Assembly: GCA_015680685.1 (NCBI GenBank)
Contig: MNCI01035702.1
Location: 114,584-178,583, forward strand
Source: Gnetum montanum
Taxonomy: Eukaryota > Streptophyta > Gnetopsida > Gnetales > Gnetaceae
DNA: 64,000 bases
Direction of reading: 5' to 3'
This document shows positions 1 to 9,734 of this stretch, piece by piece (position 1 is the stretch's first letter; each line of letters opens with the position of its first letter). Position numbers and translations under genes: made by a program. A model generated the notes under the pieces. It ran no database searches. It was given only the letters and a program-made list of their open reading frames with translations, and was not told the DNA's origin.

Positions 1-641
1 CCATAATTTAGTAGTGAAGAGACTAAAACCTTTTGCGAAAACCTTGTCATCAAACACTCTTTTTCATCACCATACTACCCATAGGTAAATAGTTAGGTAG
101 AGGCAACCAATAAGGTCATCATCAACCTCCTCAAAAAGATGCTTAGCAGTAGTAAGAGGTGATGGCATGAGCAAATCCTCTAAGTGTTGTGGGCTTACTG
201 TACAACATGTAGAACCGCTATAGGTAAGACTCCATATAGTCTTGTTTATAGATCTGAAGTGGTGTTACCTCTTGAATTGCAAGTTTCATCACTTCAGATG
301 ATCCTCTCAAATGTCATTGATGAGGCTCAAAACAACGAGTCAAGGATCATTGATCTTGACTTCGTAGAGGAGGAGCATGCCCAAACACTTGGTCACATTG
401 AATGGTACCAGGATAAAAAATGGTAAAAGAATCACTGCAACTTACATCAATGACCAATAAAAAAGGGGGATTTAGTCCTAAGGCTATTTGTGAGCCACTT
501 AGCAAATTCTCAGCCAACTAGGAAGGCCCTTTCATAGTCACAAAAGCCTATGAGAATGGGGTAATTAAACTGGTTGACATGGATAAAAACGAGTTTGGAA
601 ATCCTGTCAACCACTTGTACCTCAAGCCATACTATGTTTAA
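1..641 (+). pseudogene. Ty3/gypsy pol 3' end: integrase core end and C-terminal domain (TAT-like family)
   Basis: This is the C-terminal part of a retrotransposon integrase, the enzyme that inserts element cDNA into the host genome. Reading across several stops, positions 75-430 give the classic plant gypsy series: a YYPQGNSQVEA-like block, an LLKKML helix, then LWAYCTTCRTAIGKTPYSLV at about 190-250. Positions 440-641 give the C-terminal chromodomain-less tail, with EGPFIVTKAYENGVIKLVD and a final NHLYLKPYYV before TAA at 639-641. At least five in-frame stops interrupt it, mostly TAG/TAA/TGA where Gln, Trp or Glu codons are expected, so it is dead. The element enters from the left, so RT and gag lie outside the window. 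The same strand continues into a repeat array, a purine tract and a long LTR, which supports calling this the 3' end of one element. Confidence 0.88.
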
Positions 642-664
642 CACAAAGGATCACATCGAATGCG

Positions 665-990
665 AAGTGAGGTAAGACACATCTACTATGATGTAAAACT
701 GGCACAGATAGTCTACTATGACTATAAATGGGCACAAATAGTCCACTATGAATATAAATTGGCATAGAATGTTTGCTATGACGTTAAACTAATAGATCAT
801 TTCTTTGGGCCATGACATAAAACTAGCACCCACAGCATGGTCCGCTACGACCTTAAACTAGCCATCCACCATCTGCTACGATGATAAACTAGCATAGTGG
901 TCTGCTAGGATCTTAAACTAGCACATTGGTCTGCTGTGACCTTAAACTAGCATATTTGATGGTTTACCAAGACCTTAAATTGGGTTTGCA
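665..990 (+). repeat. 3' repeat array: about ten copies of a 30-34 bp CTATGACNTTAAACTAGCA-type unit
   Basis: Starting about 25 bp after the pol stop, the sequence repeats a unit built around CTGCTATGACCTTAAACTAG, about ten times at 30-34 bp spacing (near 680, 711, 742, 773, 808, 840, 871, 901, 931 and 965). The last unit, reading TTTACCAAGACCTTAAATTGG, is followed by GGTTTGCAGTC. The same final unit and tail recur in reverse complement at about 29.94-29.98 kb in the minus-strand element, so the array is a shared ancestral part of the family 3' region. Its function is unknown. Confidence 0.85.
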
Positions 991-2124
991 GTCAAAGACC
1001 TCCCAGCTCACACGTGAGACACTATGAACAAGTGAGCATGCACACTTCCAAAACTCCTGGACAACATGGGGTCAGATGTTGCAGTTTCAGAATGAAGTTC
1101 ACATCATCAAGGAAAAACCCTCTAGAACACATGCCACATCATCACCCCTAGCATCTTGCTAATCCTCCAGAGATGTCATTTGACATCTTGTTGACCTTCT
1201 GGAGCTACTACAACCACAACCAATCACCTCAGTAGTAGCTCTTGCCATCAGCACCTGCTCCTGGAGTCTCAGCACTATTATGGCCTAGCCATGGTGTTGC
1301 CATCCTCCAACCCTCACCATCGTTAGAATCCAAAAGGTGTTTAGCTGTTAGGCTTCTCACCATGCAGTTGGACTACATGATGTTTGCCTTGGGTGAGGAA
1401 TCTTGAGTGCCTACATCATCATTGCACCTAGTCTCTTCGATGCTAACCTTTTTGGCCTACTACCACCAAAACCTGTGTTGGCCTTCTTGCTTTGGACATC
1501 ACACACTTCAGACACAACACTTGCCACATTGGCAATGTCCAGAGCAAGCAGGACTGTGCCCTTGATGGTTGCTTTTTTCTAGTTTTCTCTTTGTTATGTT
1601 TGTAGGATAAAAGCTAAGATGGCATTCTTCAAGGATGCATTTCACCATGAGAGCAAGGCACTACATTGCTCCGAAGTATCTGTTTCAATTTTCCTAGCTA
1701 CCTAAGAGTGCATATCCTCCCCTTAGCCAACTTAATCCCTGTTCCTTATACTTGCAGTCTTTCACATCCTCTTTACAAGCTTTCCAAATGCACAAAAAGC
1801 CCTTTCATATGCCCAACCCCAAGTCCATGATGGACACAATGCAACTCATCCCATGGGAAGCATCTGTAGGTAGGTTAAAGCCCCACATAGATGTAACACA
1901 ACTCATCTCAGGGAGGAAANNNNNNNNNNNNNNNNNNNNNNNNNNNNNNNNNNNNNNNNNNNNNNNNNNNNNNNNCATCATCCTCAAAGCACTCTCAAAT
2001 ATAGCGAAGTCTCATCCAAGTGAGTACTGAAGAGTGATGTTGGCATCTTGTTCCTCATGGTGTTTCGTATTCTTTGTCGACATCTCTCAGGCAGATCCTC
2101 CAAACGTCAACAAAGAGGGGCCAT
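991..2124 (+). other. 3' noncoding region of the TAT-like element, ending in a polypurine tract
   Basis: No gene is supported here. The stretch connects the repeat array to the LTR. Segments near 1140-1300, 1600-1660 and 1990-2124 are similar to the reverse complement of 29.4-29.93 kb and 25.05-25.6 kb, so this is the family's conserved 3' noncoding region. The purine run CAAAGAGGGG at 2111-2120 just before the LTR start is the candidate polypurine tract that primes plus-strand synthesis. An apparent 92-codon frame at 1752-2030 runs through a run of Ns and is not a gene. Confidence 0.6.
1920..1975. other. Assembly gap (56 N)
   Basis: A run of 56 undetermined bases inside the retroelement 3' noncoding region. 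The sequence on both sides aligns in order with the related minus-strand copy near 25.1-25.3 kb, so the gap is probably a small unresolved piece of the same element. Confidence 0.99.
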
Positions 2125-3186
2125 TGAAACACCATAAATTTCGGGACTCATGATTCAGCAGTCCCAAAATTTGGGCAAGGATCCCTACAAGTATTATGTC
2201 ACGATGGACAATGTAGATGACATGGCACCTTAGAAGTCCTAATTCCTACAGAGTTACTTTCGAGCCTACGGATGAACGGACACCGAGAGATCTACGGATG
2301 AAACAGTAAGACCTTTCCTTTGCCTAAGGGCAAGCTGGAAATCAACAGAGGTAGAGTGCCTTGAATGGTTCGCACGCAGATCAAATGAGGACTTCCCCAA
2401 ATGTACGCAATTGCAATGTGTTGGGTTATACATAAACAAATGCAAAACTGAACGTAAACGAACGAAAATGAATGTAAACTGTTTAAATAATAGATAATGA
2501 AAATAGAAAAAAATATGAACACGAATAATAATGTAAATTGCATGAATCTAGGCAATAATGCAAATTGTTTGTATTGATAAACAATTAAAATGTGCACCGG
2601 TCAGAACACAGTTGCGGAGTGGTCATAAGAGGGATGTTTAGCCCCGATGGATGAGAACAGATGCTGGGAAGATGCAGGTTTTGGATTGCAAGTGTATAGC
2701 ATCCAAGTCTATATGAAGCCTAGTGTATGAGATTGATGCCTAGATTTCCTAAGTCTCTGAGATTCAAATTTTTCCAACCTTGATCTAGTGGAAAAACAGG
2801 AGATTTATAGGGTTTTGGGCATGAGATTCAGATTTGGGAGAAGATCAGTGGCTGCGGGGTGAGAAAAATTTGGATCAGGTGATAGGTGTGTGCATTGACC
2901 AGATGCACAAAATGTTACAATGTATAGTGCAACATCCAAGATCTCTTACGCTGGTGTGTGTAATGCCTAGCGTAAGAACTTGAAACACTAAAAAAAATGT
3001 CAAAAATGCAACAAATGTTAATGTACAAGCATGGATATGGGTGTCTGGCCTTCAGATCTATAGTTTTGTGCTATTTTTGTGCTACCAAAGCCTTCAGCAT
3101 GCATGGATCTAGCTCTGATGTGTGTGCAGCTTGTTCTAGCATCAACGTCTAGCATCCAGCGTTCGGCATCCAGTGTATGGAAGTGT

Positions 3187-4010
3187 TTACGCTGGGTTTA
3201 CACTGCTGGAACCATGGCACCATGACTAATATCATATGACCTAAAAATAGTGCATTTTGAGCCCATTTTTGACCCATGAGACTTATTTTCAGAATGGATC
3301 TGCATGCCATGGGTCATGAGGGTTTTATGTGACAAATTTGGGCTGATTTGGATGTCGTTTTGACCTTGTTTTGGTTGATTATGCTGGGCATTACGTTGTG
3401 CAGCGTCTGAAAAAGTAACCCCAGCATCACCAAGTCAAAAATGGCACATTCGAGGCCCAAATTTGGAGTTTTTGAAGCCTATGAACAAGTACAAGTATTG
3501 TTGGTCCCTGTGGGTTGCTCTGGTGTTGAAGATGCTACCTAAAACTGCTTGTTTTGCCATGTGTTTGCTTAGTTTCGCTATGCTTACGCTGTGAAGTATC
3601 TAAAAAAGTAACCCCAGCGTCACCAAGTCAAAATGGCATATTTGAGGCCAAAATTTGGATTTTCGGGAGGTTGGGAGTTACTAGGGGCCTTGGTGAAGGT
3701 CATGGGGGGTCCTTGTGCCTAATTTTAGTCTGTTTTGACTCAATTTTAGGGCTCCAAAAATTGGTGATGCTGATCCTTACGCTGTACAGCGTAAGAAAAT
3801 GTAGCTCCAGCATGAGCAACTAAAAATACCTTATTTAAGGCCCAAATTTTGATTTTCTAGAGGTTGGGAGTTGCTGGGGGCCTTGGTGGAGGTCATGGGG
3901 GGTCCTTGTGCTTGATTTCAGTTTATTTTGACTCAGTTTCAGGGCTCCAAAAGTTGGTGACGCTGATCCTTACGCTGTGTAGCATAAGAAAATGTAGCTA
4001 AAATGTACTT
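3187..4010 (+). repeat. Tandem repeat, 193 bp period, about four copies, inside the LTR
   Basis: The landmark TTACG(C/T)TGT followed by a GTAACCCCAGC(A/G)TCACC-like stretch recurs at 3392, 3584, 3777 and 3970, a period of 192-193 bp. A more diverged first copy starts near 3187. Each unit has an AAATTTGG core, a GAGGTTGGGAGTT block and a GGTCATGGGGGGTCC block. The two most similar copies (3584 and 3777) share most positions, pointing to later local duplication. An 89-codon frame at 3554-3823 is simply repeat sequence read through. Confidence 0.85.
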
Positions 4011-4479
4011 AGCCTGAACTAGGCATCTTGAGCCTGGAACTTGTGATTCTGGATGCCAGAAGTTGGTGCAGTCGCCTGTCGGCCCCAAGGGGACCTTGCC
4101 TACTGAATCATGAATCATTGGGGGCTATTTCGGAGGCCTCCAAGTTTGGTCATGCTGTACTCATGCTTGGGCAGTTGCATGACTTAACTTGAATCTTGTC
4201 TGAAAGTGCTAGGCCAAAATTTTGTGGTGTTTTCACCTGCCTACCATCCTCTGTAGCATAGTCAATGTGGCACCCAGCCATGAGGCCAACTTGCATGAAA
4301 AAGACACTAGGATTAGACTGAATAGTCCAAGAAATTTTCTATTTCTCGAGCTGACATGCTTGCTACATCCTTTAGCTTTCCCAGCTTGACACTTAACCTA
4401 GTTGACGGTCTACCCAGGGACCATGCTAGGAGCTATCGAAGGTCTTTAGGATGGACTAAATAGTTTGGCAAGTTTTCTA

Positions 4480-5345
4480 ATCGTAGGAACCTGCTACGCT
4501 ATGTTACGCTGCACAACATAACAGGCCTTGAGAAGATTGATTGGGCATCAAAGATGCAGATTAATAACGACTTAGCCCTCCAGGACATCTGCTCCACTTC
4601 ATCCTTAGAGCATGAGCAACATGACGTAGCAAAATGTGGTAAGTTTAGCTAGAAATCATCTCAATTTGAGTGCTATGATGTGCTACGCTACGCAACCGAG
4701 CACAACATAGCAAGGATTCACTATGATGATACTCCTACTCAGATTGCTCTAATAGAGTAAGCATATTTGCCCATGCCTCAACCATCAAACATGCTTGTTC
4801 TGTTGCCACACCAGGACATGATTAACATTCTGTGACAAAATGATTGTGAAGTAAGTTAGAATTCAGGCCAAACTAGGTGCTATGCTATGTAGTGTAGCAT
4901 AGCGTAGTAGGAACAGAATGCATGAAGGTCCTCTGCCAAGTGGTTCTAGCAAAAGAATTACACTTGGCCATGCTCTGACCGTCAAGATTGCCTGTTTCAC
5001 TTCACCCTTGGGTTTTAAGCAAATTTTCTTGACAAAGAATCACAGATCAAAATAGGAATTCATGTCACATTTGTTGCTATGCTACAGAGCATAGCACAAT
5101 GTAGCAAGGATACAAAGCATGAAAGTGTCCCAAGGATGAAATCTGCAAGTCCTAGGATCTTTTAACATGGAAAGTAGGGTTGATAATTGTAGAAGCTGCT
5201 TACCTAGCTAGGCCCTATATGGGTATTCTTGGCTTTCAGGCAAGATTTCTCTCAAGACTGGTGGCTACGCTACGCAGCGTAGCACAGTGTAGCATGGCAG
5301 TGTTTACGCTACGCCGATATGTTAGGCAGTGTAAGTAGCATAATA
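4480..5345. repeat. Field of GCTACGCT/AGCGTAGC inverted repeats in the LTR
   Basis: Short hairpin-forming palindromes recur through this part of the LTR: near 4494, 4690, 4879, 5079, and an exact 8 bp arm pair GCTACGCT-ACGC-AGCGTAGC near 5265-5284. CpG-containing arms alternate with TG/CA versions such as GCTATGCT/AGCATAGC, the pattern expected from cytosine methylation decay. The same type of repeat forms 139 bp tandem units in the minus-strand LTRs at 24.5-25.03 kb and 35.8-36.15 kb. Confidence 0.75.
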
Positions 5346-5765
5346 ATCACATGGAAGCATCATGACATCTCTAGTCAGCTCTAGAACTTGTTGGCAATGG
5401 TCACTCCCATCTCGGCATCTCTTCAATAGACATGATTAGCAAGTTTTCTTTTTTTTTGCATACTCTTGATTATTCCCAAAGTTGTCCCTACGCTTGACCC
5501 TGCTCGCAAGAGCAAGGAAGATGTAGTCCTAGAGCATAGGCTCCACTTTGCATTCATTGTTGGCATTTTTTTTGTAACAAACATGGCAGTTCCTTGGATT
5601 TTGGCACACGCAGCTTGAACAGTATGGTCACAGCAGAGCAGGTTTCATGTTCAAGATTACATCTACAACGTATCACTACATAGTGGTAGAGCACAGTCAC
5701 GTTTCCATCATGTGGGACCTAAAAAATGTGGCATCCAAACCACGTTTCTCTCCCACCCTTGGCTC

Positions 5766-5773
5766 TATAAATA
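5766..5773 (+). promoter_or_regulatory. TATA box of the TAT-like LTR
   Basis: TATAAATA sits within GGCTCTATAAATACCC, a textbook plant core promoter, about 610 bp before the LTR 3' end. The related LTRs carry TATTTATA on the other strand at 24,292-24,299 and 35,542-35,549, each followed by GGGCTAG, so the box is family-conserved. It would drive transcription rightward, out of the element, because this is a 3' LTR. Confidence 0.7.
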
Positions 5774-6429
5774 CCCTAGCGAACAATGTTCAAGGGGTCG
5801 GCTTCATAGATTGGAATTTTGGCATCTTGGATTTTTAGCGAGTAGCATTTTTGATGATTGGCTTTGGTAAAGAGACTGGCAAGTGGATAGTTAATAAGCA
5901 GCAAACCCTAGTAGTAGGATCTCCCTATCTCTTCTAGCCCAGTAAGCACCAGCTCATCAGTCCCTGTTAGCAAGCTGCTGGCAGCAGCCTAAGACTTGCG
6001 ACCATACTATTTTGTTGTAAGTTATGCCCATCCATACTACCCATTTGTTGTACATCTCCTTTAGCCAAACAAAGATCAAATCCCCCGATCTTGGGGTGGT
6101 GCACTCTCTTACTGAAGCCTATTTCATCTCATTTTGCTATTACCATATTTTGCATCATTGCTTATCAGTTTATGTTTATCACTTAAGTTATACACAATGT
6201 CTTTAAAACAATTATTTACAAAAGGTTATTATACACTAGTTAAGTCCTTGTTTGATTGACCAGATCATTCAAGGCATCCCGTTTCCATTTTTAAATCCAG
6301 CATGGCCCTCTTGTGGATTTGGGGTTTGGCTGTATGCCCGGTAACCTCTTGGTGTTCCAGCCACCAAAATTTTCGGTCGCTATAGTTGCAACATCTTTTT
6401 AATCATGATAGCTAGCTTTAATGATTTGG

Positions 6430-8880
6430 AGTTTAGAGTTAGCAATTTTTAGCTTTCATTGAGCATCTTTTCAACCTTCAAACTTCTTCTAATACATTGA
6501 ATACATGGTTAGCATCTATTGCTTTAACTCAATCCTAGGCCTACCTACTATTAACATGGCCAAGTTGGCATAGTGTATGTTTGCTAACTCCATGTACTTT
6601 GTAAGGTCTTCTATCTATAGGCCTTTATTCTTTAGCTCTACCTAGTGTATTAAGACAAGATTGTTCAAGATGGGTTGCTAGTCTAGTCATCGTTGCATAG
6701 TTGTTTCAATCTTAGCCTTTGCCATTTAGATCTCTTACTCATTAATTTGTTTTGATATGTCTACATGGCCTCTGAAGTGCTTCTTTAGCTTCTCATGCTT
6801 TTTGGCTTCATTTTTCCATGCTCTAAGTTTAATTATAGAATTTTGATGAATTGCATGGACTTCTTCAAGCTACAAGATCTTGTTTTCTCAAGTTAGTTAT
6901 ATGATGTTTAGGTTAACTCTAGTGAATTACTTCCTTAGTTAACTGAGGCTTTCTTTCAATAGGTGTTTCTCCTTTTTTGCATCAGTCAACCTTCTATTCT
7001 CAACAGTATGTGTCTTATTTTCTTCTTCTAACAAAGTAATGACTTTAGCATGGGTGTAAGGTTATGCATTAGCAACTGATGCATTCCAAGTTGTCTTTTT
7101 CTTTTCCATCTTCAATTGCTTTTATTTGGTCATCTCTAAATTGTTACAATTTCTCTAGTGCTGCATATTTTGATGGATCTTGTACTTGAATTAGGAGTTG
7201 TGCTAATTCTTCTTACAATTTTTGGATTTTCAACTTAGGGTATTACATTCTTATCTCAACAATGATCAAATTTTCTTTCACAGAGATTAACTCAGACTAC
7301 CCTATAGTGATATCATGAGGGATATCAAAAATATTTTACATAACTTGTCCTACTTGTAGTAGTTTGTCTAGGGTGTCTTCATGTTCTTCTACTGACATTA
7401 ATTCTTTTTCCTTACCCTTGTCTTTTCTATATGGTCCTATAATGGTTTAGACATGTTTTACTCTAGAGAAGTTAGTTGGAGGCACAACATGAATATTAAA
7501 GGCTTCTTTGATATGGTATGTTATCAAATTTATTATTCCTTATGCATCTTTATGCTGCATAACCATAAGTGTGGCTCCTTATCCTATTTCTAAGGTCATT
7601 TGAAATAAGATAGCATTTCCTAAAATATGTTGTGCCCAATCATATTCTTTTGCTTGAAAAGAGACTTGACTACTGGTCAGTCTTGTGGATACTAAAGGAT
7701 AAATAGAATTTTTCCTTCCTCTATATATGCTTAATATTTCTCTACTTACCCAGCTTATAGTTTTAGCAATCAATTACAAATGGCTTATAGTAAGCTTATA
7801 ATCATTTTGTTGTGTTACTGGAATACTAGGTCTGACTTTCTCTATGCTTGTAGCTAGTATGTTAGTTATCAATGTTGATGAGATTGTTGCCTGAGTGCCT
7901 ACTGGCTTCTCCACTTAATCCTTCTTAGATGGCAATGGATTAAAATTTCTTACATATGATGCATTTGGGGCTCTTCTTGGTACATCATTAGTATACTCCA
8001 AAATGCCTACCGTTTTTACATAGTTTTCTTATTAAATAGGGAAACTGAAATGTCAATTTCCTTAACTTCTTCTCTTCAAATCACTTATGAATTTCTAAAA
8101 ATAGTAGATATACCATGTTTACTTGAAATTTTCCCATTAATATTCACTTTCTCTAGCAACATATGTGGAAATTTGATTCAATTTCTTGGTAGGGAAAATA
8201 TGATATGTCCCAATCTTGAAGTATATCTTCTCTACAGTTGATAATTCAATGTATTTCTTCTTTATTGTTTCATAAGCCCTTTGTAGCTAAAGATTTCTAG
8301 CATTTGTATCTAACCTTGAGGATATCTAGGCTATGTTAGCTTTAATGTTTGGAAGATTCAATGCTTTTGTAATTTCAATCTTATTGTGGCATCATCTTGT
8401 TTGAATATGATACTATGATGCTTTCAATCTTATTGTGGCATCATCTTGTTTGTTATGCCAAAATTGATAAGTCTCTTCCAAATATTAGTAATCAATTATA
8501 GAAATTTTAGGTCAAAATGCTTGTAATTGCTATCAAATTTTTACAAGTACAAATTCCATGAATGAATTAAAATTCAGTTTCATAATAATTGTGAACATAA
8601 TTGACTTGTTGCTAAGCACTTAGACACATTATTCTACAACTGTAAGCTATTGACCTAGTTCCATAGATGGAGGCAATGTAGCTTCTGAATGTGCAAATTG
8701 CCTTATTGGAGATGTGAGTTGATGGATAGAGAATGACTAAGATTTTTATTCCTAAGTATGAGGTTGATCTCTTCCACTTTTCTAGGCCTCCTATCACATG
8801 ATTATGATGGTCTTGTGGCTTCAAGGATTCTTTTTGGAGGTATTCACAATCATAAGTGATGTTGTGAATACCCAATTTTT
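6430..8880 (-). pseudogene. Env-position ORF of an Athila-like element, copy 2 (unrecognised protein, heavily decayed)
   Basis: No intact frame remains, but the minus strand can be read as a diverged relative of the long ORF at 18,828-21,412. About 8230-8050 gives FQVNMVYLLFLEIHK, where the other copy has FPVNLPQLIYLEIEKP, followed in both by EEKK/KEKK and TFPF/TFQF. About 7770-7560 gives AKTISW...GNAILFQMTL..GATLMVMQH, against A-IISY...GNSTSFSMHL..GATILVM-H in the other copy. The C-terminal part (to about 6430) is similar at the DNA level to 18.99-19.9 kb, which there encodes coiled-coil-like sequence. The N-terminus (8500-8880) could not be aligned with confidence. On the minus strand it follows the 3' noncoding module at 9.7-11.7 kb, the same order as the better copy. 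The function is unknown. Confidence 0.6.
8373..8452. repeat. Exact 31 bp direct duplication, 49 bp apart
   Basis: The 31 bases at 8373-8403 recur exactly at 8422-8452 (core ATTGTGGCATCATCTTG). The surroundings are heavily decayed, so exact identity implies a recent local duplication, replication slippage or an assembly artefact. It lies inside the decayed env-position ORF. Confidence 0.95.
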
Positions 8881-9734
8881 TTTTTTAAAATTTCCATTTA
8901 TATGTATCCCTTCTTCAGATTTTAGGTTCTAATAAAAAAATATAAAAGATAGTTGATTTTATTTTTAATTATGATTGCAGTATTAGGAATATCATGAATT
9001 TAGAAAAAGCTTCAATTTGATATTTCTAGAATTTGATATTTATTGGAATTAAAGAATGTTTACAAATTAATGTTTTAAACATTTTGTCCCAATTCATTAA
9101 TTCAAACTTGTTCACAATTGTACAACATTCCTAAGGGATACACTTTTAAAATTGTTGACATTAAATAGATTAATAGCTCTAAATTATCATGAAATTTTGA
9201 AATCATAAAAATCATTACCTTTATATTTAAATAATCCAAAAATTCAAACATTTGTAGAAATTCCGAAAATTATGCAACACTCCCTTAACAATAGAGAATC
9301 TTGCTGTAGGAGCTCAAGTATTCAAGAATTATCAAAATTTGGTGTGAAATGTGAAAGATATGGCTCTTGAAAAATGATCTAATAGAAAAACAACATAAAT
9401 TCCTCTTATGTTTTTCAAAAAAATGAAAGATTTCCATAATATAACAACGAAATCATATTTATGGTATTATAGATGTGATATTATAGAAGATACGATATCA
9501 TATCTACAATATTATCATAGAAAAATTCAAAATTTTCATTGGATTTTAGGGAAAAAGACTAGCAAATTTGAATTTCTAGGATGTCTTATGGTTATATCAA
9601 GGATGTCTAGTCAAGGAATGATGCTTAGGATTGGTTAAATTACCCATGGAATATAAAAAATGATGATAATCAATGCTCTTGGGCAAGGTAGAATATAGAT
9701 ATCCAAGTGATGGCAGAAATGATTAAGTATATAA
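8881..9734. other. AT-rich stretch, no feature recognised
   Basis: Sequence with T and A runs and no supported coding frame. By position, between the 3' noncoding module and the env-position ORF on the minus strand, it corresponds to the internal promoter region seen at 21.65-21.93 kb. However, neither the TATA box nor the CATCGACAAGGCC cassette can be recognised here. Confidence 0.5.

Larger units (their letters stand above)
2125..6386 (+). mobile_element. Long LTR of the TAT-like element (3' LTR)
   Basis: The left edge is set by TGAAACACC after the purine tract; the same start is seen in reverse complement at 25,045-25,053. The right edge is set by CCACCAAAATTTTCGGTC then TATAGT at 6381-6386, matching the inner ends of the minus-strand LTRs at 23,435 and 34,728. 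At about 4.26 kb it is far longer than the related 1.6 kb LTR at 23.4-25.05 kb. The excess lies in 2150-4480, which holds a 193 bp tandem array and other sequence not seen in the shorter copy. It contains a palindrome-rich field and a TATA box. Some of the extra length could be a nested insertion not recognised here. Confidence 0.72.

Noticed and set aside
665-990. Regular ~30 bp repeats that could be mistaken for a CRISPR array
   Set aside because: Repeats are imperfect and contiguous without unique spacers, the context is a plant retrotransposon, and no cas-like gene exists.
1752-2030. 92-codon plus-strand frame
   Set aside because: It runs through 56 undetermined bases, and the flanks align to retroelement noncoding sequence near 25.1-25.3 kb.
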